A stretch of DNA of 64,000 nucleotides from Bin5 sp965218625 (GTDB lineage Bacteria; Chloroflexota; Anaerolineae; Caldilineales; Caldilineaceae): NCBI GenBank assembly GCA_965218625.1, contig CBDCLG010000003.1, positions 67,448 to 131,447 of the forward strand. The letters are read 5' to 3'. The notes under the pieces were generated by a model that searched no databases, was not told the origin of the DNA, and was given only the letters and a program-made list of their open reading frames with translations. Numbering within the stretch: the stretch's first letter is position 1; every line of letters starts with the position of its first letter. Positions 56,431 to 64,000 of this stretch are shown in pieces. The position numbers and the translations under genes are program-made.

Positions 56431-57413
56431 TCCTCCAACTGGAAGCCAGCGCCCTCGGCCAGGGCCCTGCGGTAGACCAGACTGGCCACTGCCAGGTCTT
56501 GCGCCGCCAGCCCAACCGACTTGAAAAATGTGATCTCGGAGTTGTCGCTGCGCCCGGGCAGGTCGCCTGCTATAATCGCGCCAATCTCCCCGTAGATCTG
56601 GCCCCGGTCGTACCGGCCGGCGCGGATCGGCTGGATCAGGTCGCCGGCCTCCGCAAGGCAGGCGCTCTCCTGGTCGACGATTACCTTGGCGCGCTGTAGC
56701 GTCAAGCTATCGACTTCGCGGGCATCGGGCACATGCGAACCGATGCCGGTTACGTGTACGCCGGGCCGCAATAGCCCGCCGCCAAAGAGCGGGTCGTGCG
56801 CGCTGGTTGCCGTCACGACGATGTCAGCCGCCCGGACAGCCTCATCGATATCGACTGTGGCCTGGGCCGACACGCCGAACCGGCCCACGATCGACGCGGC
56901 CAATGCCTCGGCATGGGAACTTTGGCGCGACAGGACAAGGACCTGATCGATAGGCCGCTCGCAATTGACAGCCTCGACCTGAAAGGGGGCTTGTGCCCCG
57001 CTGCCGAAGATCGTCAGCGTGTGGGAATCCGCCCGAGCAAGGTATCGCGCCGCGACGCCGCCGGCCGCGCCGGTACGCAAGGCCGTTACCAGTTCAGCGT
57101 CGATGAAGGCCTGCAACCCGCCCGTCTCCGGATCGAAGACGACGATCTTTCCCTGGATCGCAGGCATACCGCGTAGCGCAGGGTTGGTCCCGTAAAAGCT
57201 GATCAGCTTCGCGCCGAGCGCGTTGACGTCCCCGCCCAGGTAGGCCGGCATCGTCATAAGGCTGCCGTCATGGGCCGCGATCGGAATGTTGGATCGCACC
57301 GGCAGCTCCGCCTCGCCCAGGTAGATCAAGCGGTACGCGTCGGCGACGGCATCGATGGCCGCCGGCATGTCGACTAGCCTTTGGACGTCACTACGGGTTA
57401 GCCAGAGGGGCAT
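56427..57413 (-). CDS. Ornithine cyclodeaminase/mu-crystallin-family enzyme
   Basis: The 328-residue protein has a typical start (MPLWLTRSDVQRLVDMPAAI), KLISFYGTNPALRGMPAIQG, ELVTALRTGAAGGVAARYLA, and a Rossmann motif in TLTIFGSGAQAPFQVEAV. The conserved Asp and Lys residues expected for the catalytic site are in the early region (GAKLIS) and at the NAD domain end (FFKSVGLAAQDLAVA). Family members are cyclodeaminases, alanine dehydrogenases or ketimine reductases. ATG at 57413 is chosen; the longer frame has a Ser/His-rich start. It is coupled to the acetyltransferase gene. Confidence 0.87.
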   Translation of the reverse strand: MPLWLTRSDVQRLVDMPAAIDAVADAYRLIYLGEAELPVRSNIPIAAHDGSLMTMPAYLGGDVNALGAKLISFYGTNPALRGMPAIQGKIVVFDPETGGLQAFIDAELVTALRTGAAGGVAARYLARADSHTLTIFGSGAQAPFQVEAVNCERPIDQVLVLSRQSSHAEALAASIVGRFGVSAQATVDIDEAVRAADIVVTATSAHDPLFGGGLLRPGVHVTGIGSHVPDAREVDSLTLQRAKVIVDQESACLAEAGDLIQPIRAGRYDRGQIYGEIGAIIAGDLPGRSDNSEITFFKSVGLAAQDLAVASLVYRRALAEGAGFQLEE

Positions 57414-57483
57414 GGGAGAATGAGAGTGGTGGCCAGTGCCGGAAGTTTGGCCGTAGGATAGCACGGGGGCCCGCGTAGAGCAA

Positions 57484-57512
57484 TTGCCGCGGGGAGACGG
57501 AAAAGGTACAAT
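57484..57512 (+). promoter_or_regulatory. Candidate promoter for the MDR dehydrogenase gene
   Basis: TTGCCG at 57484-57489 and TACAAT at 57507-57512 are 17 bases apart. The leader to the ATG at 57706 would be about 190 bases, in which I see nothing else. The match is moderate. Confidence 0.4.
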
Positions 57513-57705
57513 TCTCTAGATTCCCAGGTGCTGAACTATTGCGTAGCTTGATGTCCCGTCTGGCCAGAGAACACTTCGCCCTTCAACGATAGACAGGTCT
57601 TGGCAGCCTTGGAGAAGCGGACCTTCAGTAGTCGAATTGTTTCTTGTCCAGTAATGGTTTACTGCCCAATAGCACAGGCACTGACAAGCCAACGGAGAAC
57701 GCAAC

Positions 57706-58731
57706 ATGCCCAGAGAACTCATCGCCCCCGCCCGCATGGAAGCCGCCTTTCGCGACTACGACAGCCCGCCGCTCGCACCAGACGAAGTTCGCGTCCTCAG
57801 CCGCTTCGGCGCGGCCAAACATGGCTCGGAGATGGCGATGTTCCAGGGCTACGCCGGCCATCGCGGCAACTACGACGGCAATTTGCGCCTCTTCACGCAG
57901 GAAAGCCAGATGGTCAAATACCCTGGCGGCTTGGGCAATATCTGCGTAGGCGATGTGGTCGAAATCGGGCCGGATGTGGAGAATATCCGCGCCGGCGAAA
58001 CCGTCTTCGCGCACGGCTCTTTCCGCCAGGAGCATGTCTGGAAAGCCGAGCGCGTACGCAAACTACCGGACGGCGTACCCTGGCAGGCCGCCGTCTGCCT
58101 CGACCCGGCCGACTTCGCCCTCGGCGCTGTGCGCGATGGGCATATCCGGCTGGGCGACGCGGTGGCGGTATTTGGGATGGGCGCGATCGGCCTCTTCGTC
58201 GTCCAGCTGGCCAGGCTGGCCGGCGCCTACCCGGTGATCGCCGTCGACCCGATACCCCTTCGTCGCGACGTCGCCCAGGAATGCGGCGCAGACATCGTTC
58301 TGGACCCAACGGCCTGCGATGCCGGTTTGGAGATCAAGCTGGCAACCGAGGACCGCGGCGCCGACGTTTGCGTCGACTACAGCGGCCACTACACGGCGCT
58401 GCAGGCCGCGTTGCGCGGCGTCGCCTACCTTGGCACCGTGGTCGCGGGCGCGTGGCCGGGCAGCTATCCCGCCGGTCTTGATTTCGGCGCCGAGGCCCAC
58501 CTCAACCGGCCGACAATCGTATTCTCACGCGCCTGCAGCGAGCCCAACCCGGAGTACCCGAACTGGGATGAGACGCGGCTCTTTTCAGTCGTGTGGCGGC
58601 TGCTGTGCGACGGCAGCCTGAAGTCGGAGACGGTGGTCCAGCCGGTCGTACCTTTTGACGACCTGCTGGAGGCCTATCCCAAGATCGCCACCGCGCCCGA
58701 GGAGAATGTCAAGCTGGGCGTCGAGTTCTGA
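57706..58731 (+). CDS. Medium-chain (alcohol-dehydrogenase-like) oxidoreductase
   Basis: The 341-residue MDR-family protein has a cofactor-binding motif VAVFGMGAIGLFVVQLARLA and VCVDYSGHYTALQAALRGV. The N-terminal GroES-like domain (GDVVEIGPDVENIRAGETVF) is present, but the Cys and His-Glu residues that hold catalytic zinc are not evident: the usual CGSDLH region reads KHGSEMAMF. So it is probably a zinc-independent or differently liganded dehydrogenase for a sugar or polyol. ATG follows GGAGA. It faces away from the cyclodeaminase-like gene and converges on the racemase-like gene. Confidence 0.87.
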   Translation: MPRELIAPARMEAAFRDYDSPPLAPDEVRVLSRFGAAKHGSEMAMFQGYAGHRGNYDGNLRLFTQESQMVKYPGGLGNICVGDVVEIGPDVENIRAGETVFAHGSFRQEHVWKAERVRKLPDGVPWQAAVCLDPADFALGAVRDGHIRLGDAVAVFGMGAIGLFVVQLARLAGAYPVIAVDPIPLRRDVAQECGADIVLDPTACDAGLEIKLATEDRGADVCVDYSGHYTALQAALRGVAYLGTVVAGAWPGSYPAGLDFGAEAHLNRPTIVFSRACSEPNPEYPNWDETRLFSVVWRLLCDGSLKSETVVQPVVPFDDLLEAYPKIATAPEENVKLGVEF

Positions 58732-58804
58732 ACCGGCGCCCGGCTGCCCCGTGCCGCGTAACCGGCAACTGAGTGGCTGCGGCCGGGTCAATTCAGGAGA
58801 TTCA

Positions 58805-59956
58805 TCAGACTCGATTGTCTTCGATGTAGTCCCAGTTGATCCTGTAGCCCATGCCCGGCTCCTGGGGCAGATGGACGAAACCTCCTGCGTCCATGCGGTC
58901 GCCGATATCTTCCAGGTAGGGCGGCGGCGTGTTGCAGTCGACGCCCGGCGCCAGCAGACCCCGCTCGTAAAATTCGCACGTGTCCTCGCTGGTTGACCCG
59001 AGAATGTGCAGGTTGGCGAAGCCGCTCATGTGGATCTCGCACTTGACGCCGAAAGCCTCGGCCACCGCCACCATCTTGCGCACCCCGGTGATGCCGCCGC
59101 GCAGCATGTCGATGCGCGTCATATCGGATGCCCCGCGCAGAATCCAGTCTGCGCGCGTGTAGAGGCTGCCCGCCGCGATCTCCGGCGAGAGGATGGGAAT
59201 GTCCAGCTCGCGGCACAGCTTGATGTAGGGCTGCACCCGGTACTCGTTCATTGGGTGCTCGTACCAGTAGAAGTCCAGCTCCTCCAGGACGCGCCCCACC
59301 TTGTAGGCCTCCTCGTAGGTGCGGTAGGTGCCCCAGGGGTCGAAGCTGAGCACCATGCCGCCGCCGACCGCCGCGCGCACGGCGCGGCAGACCTCAATAT
59401 CCTTTTCGATGTGTGAGGGGCGGCCCGGAACCGTCTCTTCGGTCACGGGGTCCCAGAAGTAGTAGGGGTGAATCTTGTAATGCGTGTAACCCTCCTGCTT
59501 GCAGGCGAGCGCGTGGGCGGCGTAATCCTCAACGCTGCCCATGTTGGGAAAAGTGCTGGCGTGGGCTTTCACCTTGTCGCGGCAGCCGCCCAGCAGCTTG
59601 TATAGGGGAAGGCCGACCGCCCGCGCCTGCAGGTCCCACAGCGCGCAGTCCAGGATGCTCAACAGGTGCTCGGGGATGTTGGCGACCCACATCCAGTGCC
59701 AGAAACGCTCGCGGTCGTACGGGTCCTGGCCAGCAACGAACTCCTTCAGACGCCCCTGAAACGCGGCGCGGTCGTCCGCCGGCAGCCCGTCGGCGTCGCC
59801 GTGGCCGTGGCCGCCGAAATAGTAACCCTCCGCCCCTTCGTCGGTGACGATCCTCGTCAGCGTTTGCGTGACTTCGTCCGGCGCCAGAAAGCGGCCATGA
59901 TGAAACTGTTTGCGCTCGACGCGAAAGGGGATCACCTGAATGTCAACGATTTTCAT
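58805..59956 (-). CDS. Mandelate racemase/muconate-lactonizing enzyme family (enolase superfamily)
   Basis: The 383-residue barrel enzyme has the N-terminal capping domain (MKIVDIQVIPFRVERKQFHH) and metal ligands in LSFDPWGTY (Asp), FYWYEHPMNEY (Glu) and ILSPEIAAGSLY (Glu). A Lys in YTHYKIHPYYFWD and a His in CEIHMSGFANL are the probable acid/base residues. It likely dehydrates an acid sugar or epimerises a similar acid. It is followed on the same strand, upstream, by a DapA-like gene. The exact substrate cannot be assigned. Confidence 0.88.
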   Translation of the reverse strand: MKIVDIQVIPFRVERKQFHHGRFLAPDEVTQTLTRIVTDEGAEGYYFGGHGHGDADGLPADDRAAFQGRLKEFVAGQDPYDRERFWHWMWVANIPEHLLSILDCALWDLQARAVGLPLYKLLGGCRDKVKAHASTFPNMGSVEDYAAHALACKQEGYTHYKIHPYYFWDPVTEETVPGRPSHIEKDIEVCRAVRAAVGGGMVLSFDPWGTYRTYEEAYKVGRVLEELDFYWYEHPMNEYRVQPYIKLCRELDIPILSPEIAAGSLYTRADWILRGASDMTRIDMLRGGITGVRKMVAVAEAFGVKCEIHMSGFANLHILGSTSEDTCEFYERGLLAPGVDCNTPPPYLEDIGDRMDAGGFVHLPQEPGMGYRINWDYIEDNRV

Positions 59957-60026
59957 CTGTTCTCTAATTCGTGGGTATCCTCGGCAGGGTCGCCTGTGAA
60001 ATAGAGGTCCTGTGCTTGAGGCCGGC

Positions 60027-60917
60027 TCAAATTGGATAGAGTTCCGCGAGCAGGCTTGCCAGCTCTTCCCGCGTCATGTCGTCCAGGGGCGAGGCCGGTT
60101 CGCGCACCTTCGCCGTCCGAATCACCCCGCGATGGCGCAGAATCTCCTTGTGGACCGCGTAGAAGAGACTCGTGCCCTGGGCCGTCAGGCGGGCTACCGG
60201 CTGAAGATAGCGGTTGAATGTCTCACGGGCGCCGGCATCGTCCCCGGCCCGCACACGGTTCCAGATATCGACGAAGGCCTCCGGCTGCGTACAGAAAGGC
60301 ATCGTGCCGACCGAGCCGCGGCGCATCTCTTCGATGAAATAGTCGCCGCCCGCGCCTCCGAAGATCGTCAGCTGGTCTCCGGCCTGCGCCGCCATCGCCG
60401 CCACTTTTTCTACCGCCGGCAGGCTCTCCACCTTGATGTACTGCACCCACTGGCACGCTTCCGCCAGGCGTTGCGCCAGCGCGGGCGATATCGGCGAAGC
60501 CGGCAGGTCCTGCACGAAGATCGGCAACGGCACGGCGTCAGAAATCGCCCGATAGTATGCAACGATCGCGTCCGCTCCGACCGGGAAAAAGGAGGGCGGC
60601 AGCACCATCAGCGCGTCGGCGCCGTTCTCCTCGGCCATCCGGCTGTAATGTATGGCCAGGTCCGTGCCGTGCGCGCCCGTGTTGATCACGACCGGCACTC
60701 GGCCCCTCACCTGGTCAACCACAATGCGCGTCACCGCCGCCCTTTCGGCCTCGGTCAGCTTGAAGACCTCACTCCCCAGCGCCACGCCCAGCCCGTGGAC
60801 CCCGGCACTGAGATTGAACTCGATCAGGCCGCGCAGACTCTCTTCGTCGATCTGCGAACCCTCGTCAAACGGCGTAACCAGAATTGGAAAAACACCCTGC
60901 AGCGCGCGTCCTGTCAT
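60027..60917 (-). CDS. Dihydrodipicolinate-synthase-family aldolase
   Basis: The 296-residue barrel protein has the DapA/NanA-type start GVFPILVTPFDEGSQIDEES and the Schiff-base Lys in QYIKVESLPAVEKV. DLPASPISPALAQRLAEA takes the place of the strand with the catalytic tyrosine, which reads PIFVQDLP in place of Y(N/D)(I/V)P, so Tyr is missing at that site. The family includes lyases for pyruvate-derived keto-deoxy sugar acids, which fits the racemase-like neighbour. AAGGGAGGA lies before the ATG at 60917; a longer frame up to 61022 is disregarded. Confidence 0.85.
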   Translation of the reverse strand: MTGRALQGVFPILVTPFDEGSQIDEESLRGLIEFNLSAGVHGLGVALGSEVFKLTEAERAAVTRIVVDQVRGRVPVVINTGAHGTDLAIHYSRMAEENGADALMVLPPSFFPVGADAIVAYYRAISDAVPLPIFVQDLPASPISPALAQRLAEACQWVQYIKVESLPAVEKVAAMAAQAGDQLTIFGGAGGDYFIEEMRRGSVGTMPFCTQPEAFVDIWNRVRAGDDAGARETFNRYLQPVARLTAQGTSLFYAVHKEILRHRGVIRTAKVREPASPLDDMTREELASLLAELYPI

Positions 60918-61013
60918 CGTTCCTCCCTTGAACCGTGTCGCAACGGCCACAGCTTCAGCTTCAGCGGCGTTCGGTGCATCATGCCCCTGCTGCTCGATTG
61001 AGTCAAGTTCCGA

Positions 61014-61042
61014 TTGAAACAATGAAGCGCGTATGCTATGAT
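61014..61042 (+). promoter_or_regulatory. Promoter for the ThuA-like and MFS genes
   Basis: TTGAAA at 61014-61019 and TATGAT at 61037-61042 are 17 bases apart, in the gap between the divergent DapA-like and ThuA-like genes. Confidence 0.7.
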
Positions 61043-61170
61043 TGCCTCAACTTCAGTCTCAGCCGGCCATCGGAGAATTGACCGGTCGACTCCCACACCA
61101 TCCGGACGGCGGCGGCGACAAGACCGACCCGGCCTCCCGCCGTTCCGCACAACAGGAGAAAGGCAGACAG

Positions 61171-61827
61171 ATGACGAAGGTTCTTGTACTTTCAGGCGCC
61201 AATCACGGCTTTGCCGAGAGCGCCGCGCTGATCGGCGCGTTCCTCGGCGACGACCCGGGGATAGAGGTAACGCTTACCGACGATAAGGAGGTCTTTGCGT
61301 CGCCCAGCCTGGCCGACCATGATGTCTGCGTGCTGGGCACCGGCTTCACCAGGTCCGAGAGAAACGATGACGGCTCCGTAACCTACCATTCGGAACTGTC
61401 GGCCGACCAGGAGAACGGGCTGTTCCAGTTCATTGCCGGCGGCAAGGGCCTGGTCGGCATCCACGGCACCGGTTGGTGGATCGGCGGACAGGCGGTCGAC
61501 CTGATCGGCGGGCACGCTAACTGGCATCCTCCCGGCCTGACATTCACCGTCAACGTTGAGGACGGCGCCCACCCGGTCATGGATGGCATCGACGACTTCG
61601 AAGTCGAGGACGAAATCTACATGACGGCCTTCGACCCCGCCATTCATATCCTCGCCAGCGCGCAGTGGGCCGACAAAGCGCATCCGATGGCGTGGGTGAA
61701 GCCGTACGGAAACGGCAGGGTCTTCTATACGACGCTGGGCCACACCTCCGACACCTTCCAGCGGGCAGCCGTGCAGCGCATGATGCAGCAGGGAACGATC
61801 TGGGCCGCGAACGGAGCCGCCGGCTGA
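61171..61827 (+). CDS. ThuA-like domain protein
   Basis: The 218-residue protein has a class-I glutamine-amidotransferase-like fold: VLVLSGANHGFAESAALIG, VCVLGTGFTRSE, GGKGLVGIHGTGWWIGGQAV, DLIGGHANWHPPG, HPVMDGIDDFEVEDEIYMT, and GRVFYTTLGHTSDTFQRAAV. These are typical ThuA segments. ThuA family members are linked to trehalose and other sugar metabolism, but the reaction is often unknown. AGGAGAAAGG precedes the ATG. The MFS transporter gene follows after 17 bases. Confidence 0.88.
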   Translation: MTKVLVLSGANHGFAESAALIGAFLGDDPGIEVTLTDDKEVFASPSLADHDVCVLGTGFTRSERNDDGSVTYHSELSADQENGLFQFIAGGKGLVGIHGTGWWIGGQAVDLIGGHANWHPPGLTFTVNVEDGAHPVMDGIDDFEVEDEIYMTAFDPAIHILASAQWADKAHPMAWVKPYGNGRVFYTTLGHTSDTFQRAAVQRMMQQGTIWAANGAAG

Positions 61828-61844
61828 CGCCTGCACAGGAGGGT

Positions 61845-63152
61845 ATGGGCAGCCTGTTTGCGCCCCTGACCCAGCCAAGCTACCGGCGCCTTCTGCTCAG
61901 CAGCGCCCTCTGGTGGCAGACCTACGCGATCTGGGTCTTCGTGGCCGGCGTCGTCGTTCTGGACATGACCAACTCGGCCCTGGCGGTTACCCTGCTCACC
62001 TTCTGGCGGCGGGCTGCCCAGCTCGTCTTCGGCGGCTTCGCCGGCATCATCGGCGACAGGCTGGGACGGCGCAACACGCTGACCGTGAGCCAGTTCGTCA
62101 TATTCCTGTCCTGCCTCGTTCTCCTTCTCCTCTTTGCCGGCAGCAGGCTGAGCGTGTGGCAGATCGGGGGCGGCCGCGTTCATCATCGGCGCCTCCTGGA
62201 CGGTGGACGCGCCCGCGCGCGCCGCCCTGGTGCCGGACCTGCTCGGCGGCGGCCTGACTCCCGACGCGATGCTGCTCGAAAGCTTCTTGCATAGCATTAT
62301 GAACAGCATTGCCGCCTACCTGGCCGGCTGGCTGCTGGAACTGTACGGCACGGCAGGCGGGCTGGGGGCGCTCATCGTTCTGACCGGGCTCAACCTGGCG
62401 ATATTGGCCTGGCTGGGCCGGGAAAAGGTCCCGCAAACGATCTCAGTGGCGGCAACTTCCGTCTGGCGCTCGATGGGGGAAGGATTCACATACATTCGCG
62501 GCCACCGTCCCCTGCTGGTCGTGGCCGTCGTCTCCGCGCTGCTGAACACATTTGTCTTCCCCGCGCTGAGTCTGATGCCGGTATTCGCCCGGGACGTTTT
62601 CGCTGGCGGGGTACTGGGACTGGGCCTGATGAATGCCAGCTACGGCCTCGGCACCTTTGCCGGGCTCTACCTGACCCACCGCCTGCGCCGGCGGCTGACA
62701 TTCGGCGCGATCTTCGCCGCCGGCGCTCTGCTGCAATGCACCGGCTGGGCAGTTTTCGCGCTGTCTCCACTCTTCTCGCTGGCCATCGCACTGCTGTTCC
62801 TGGCCGGGGTCGGGCAGGCCGGTTTCTACACGATGCGTAACGTCATTCTGCTGACCGGCGCCAGCAACGAAATGCGCGGGCGGGCCATGAGCACGGTCGC
62901 GCTCACGCAGGGGATCGGGCTGCCGGGCGAAATTCTGTCCGGATCGCTGAGGCGAGTCAGTTGGTCCCCGCATCACCGTCGCAGTGCAGGCGGGGTCTGA
63001 CCGCGGTTGTGTCGCTTTTGGTGACTTCGTGGGCTGGCAAACAACGGGAAGAACGGCATAGCGTCGCAGATTCGACCACGCAGAACCACAACTACAGCCA
63101 AGCACACTTAAAGGATGAAGGGCCCACAAATGACCACGACGGTTGCCATTGA
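61845..63152 (+). CDS. MFS transporter, broken by several single-base insertions
   Basis: The first frame gives spans typical of an MFS permease (LLLSSALWWQTYAIWVFVAG, GDRLGRRNTLTVSQFVIFLS). One extra G in the GGGGG run near 62166-62170 moves the gene to a second frame (APARAALVPDLLGG to GRAMSTVALTQGIGLPGEIL), which is restored by removal. After about 62945 two more shifts are needed to read GPRITVAVQAG and LTAVVSLLVTSW. The true end is uncertain and may lie before 63100. The ATG at 61845 follows AGGAGGGT. It is coupled to the ThuA-like gene and probably imports or exports a sugar-like solute. Confidence 0.75.
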
Positions 63153-64000
63153 CACGCCGATGCCGCCCCCCTACTGGGCGCTGCTCGAACGGAAGCTACT
63201 GCGCGCGCAGGCTGAGGGCTGCCGCGCTTTCTTCGACCACTACTTCGATGCAGCGCGGCTATCTGCTCTGCGTCCCCCGCTGGGGCGGCGACGACGGACC
63301 CGATGACGCCGCCGAAAACCTGCTCAACTGGACGAGTTCTGCACGCCCTGGGCGGCGCCGACGATATCCTCGATCTCTATAAGCTCGGGTGGGAAGGCCA
63401 TCTGCAGCAGTACACCGAGGCCAAAACCGTCGAAGTTCCCGATGGCTCGCGACGGGATGTACTTCAAAGAGTTCCCCGTCATGTTCGACTGGTTCCACAA
63501 CGGCGAGGGCTTCTCCGCCTTCTTCCTGCAGGGCCTGTCCGACCCCGACGACAGACCAGTTTCAACGGCGCTGCCGCCGCTTCGCCGGCTTCTACATGGA
63601 CGAAGACCCGATCGCCAAAAACTATGATCCCGAAGCGCAAGCTGATTCGCAGCATGTTCAACGGCAGCCGCGGCCCTCTCCTTCGCAAGGCGACCGGCCT
63701 CGACTGGGCCGGCGATCCGATCGAGGTCGAAGGCCGCTTCCGCCTCGGCCACGGCGAACGCAGCTACGATGAGATGGTCGCCCACTTCAAGGACTACAAC
63801 GACGTCGTCGGCGACCACCCGATCAATCTCGCCGCCACAATCCTGCCCCTGAACGCCTACATGCTCGCCCACGAGCAGAAATACCGGGACTGGGTCATTG
63901 ACTACGTCGACACATGGGTCGAGCGTACGCGGGAAATGGGAGGCATAATCCCAACAAACGTCGGGCTGGACGGCATCATCGGCAGCGCGTGCGGCGGCCG
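63130..64000 (+). CDS. Unknown protein, partial and heavily frameshifted at the window end
   Basis: The gene runs off the window and needs about five single-base removals to be read. Joined pieces give MTTTVAIDTPMPPPYWALLE, RGYLLCVPRWGGDDGPDDAA, LHALGGADDILDLYKLGWEG, MYFKEFPVMFDWFHNGEGFS, RCRRFAGFYMDEDPIAKNYD, RKATGLDWAGDPIEVEGRFR, DYNDVVGDHPINLAATILPL and IIPTNVGLDGIIGSACGG. The pattern of paired aromatic and acidic helices suggests an alpha/alpha-barrel glycan-active enzyme, but I do not recognise the family. It follows the MFS gene, so the pair may be a transport and processing unit. Confidence 0.65.

Overview
The window is high-GC, densely coded bacterial chromosome. It carries about 55 protein genes, one cluster of three tRNAs, three copies of a short interspersed repeat, and no insertion sequence, phage or CRISPR array that I can see. 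The gene set best fits a Chloroflexota genome, perhaps a Caldilinea-like lineage: a mycobacterial-type adenosine kinase beside ahcY and metK, a GAP-like MTR-1-P isomerase end, MutS2, ClpC, KhpB/YidC, and a catabolic region of enolase-superfamily, mannonate-dehydratase-like and ThuA-like genes. This assignment is inference from protein flavour and was not tested by a search. Many conserved genes (metK, era, priA, a PEP-synthase-like gene, an MFS transporter, the last gene) are broken by single-base indels, mostly one extra base. That pattern looks like draft or metagenome assembly error more than biology.

Layout. 0-5.5 kb: methyl-cycle and salvage genes (mtnA end, LOG-type phosphoribohydrolase, peptidase E, adoK, ahcY, metK). 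5.6-8.4 kb: a TPR membrane protein, repeat copy A, tRNA-Pro/Gly/Met and era. 8.5-17 kb: mutS2, then an extracellular-polysaccharide block (two short chain-length/co-polymerase proteins, a BY-kinase-like protein that lacks the Walker A lysine, rfbA, an unknown gene, rfbB, an acetyltransferase). 17-20 kb: a two-TM potassium channel, repeat copy B, recO and a membrane protein. 20-26 kb: a Fur/PerR-family regulator with a P1B-type metal ATPase, facing clpC across palindromic operator sites. 26-38 kb: acetyltransferase, membrane protein, a subtilase with a separate small I9-like gene upstream, malate synthase, a rifampicin-phosphotransferase-like enzyme, an aldo/keto reductase, a phosphodiesterase and repeat copy C.

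38-43.5 kb: 6PGDH-like reductase with a mannonate-dehydratase-like enzyme, formyltransferase, YggX, an ATP-grasp enzyme and a degenerate polyprenyl-synthetase-like protein. 43.5-49.4 kb is the conserved block rpmH-rnpA-yidD-yidC-khpB-(pfkB)-parA-parB, read on the minus strand from a near-consensus promoter. Such blocks usually lie near the replication origin, but dnaA is not adjacent here. 49.7-54 kb: a large acidic membrane protein and priA. 54-64 kb: anmK, then a catabolic or accessory region (acetyltransferase, ornithine-cyclodeaminase-like, zinc-less MDR dehydrogenase, mandelate-racemase-like, DapA-like, ThuA-like, MFS transporter, and a heavily frameshifted unknown that runs off the end).

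Functional links. MetK makes SAM, AhcY clears SAH to homocysteine and adenosine, and AdoK phosphorylates the adenosine. MtnA belongs to the parallel methylthioadenosine route. RfbA and RfbB make dTDP-4-keto-6-deoxyglucose for the polysaccharide that the chain-length proteins presumably control. The PerR-like repressor and its ATPase look like a metal-efflux module under autoregulation. I found no single clearly new system. The best leads are the Walker-A-less kinase with twin co-polymerases, the split I9/subtilase pair, the PerR-box/P1B ATPase module, the prenyl-synthase-like protein without its aspartate motifs, and the MITE-like repeat.
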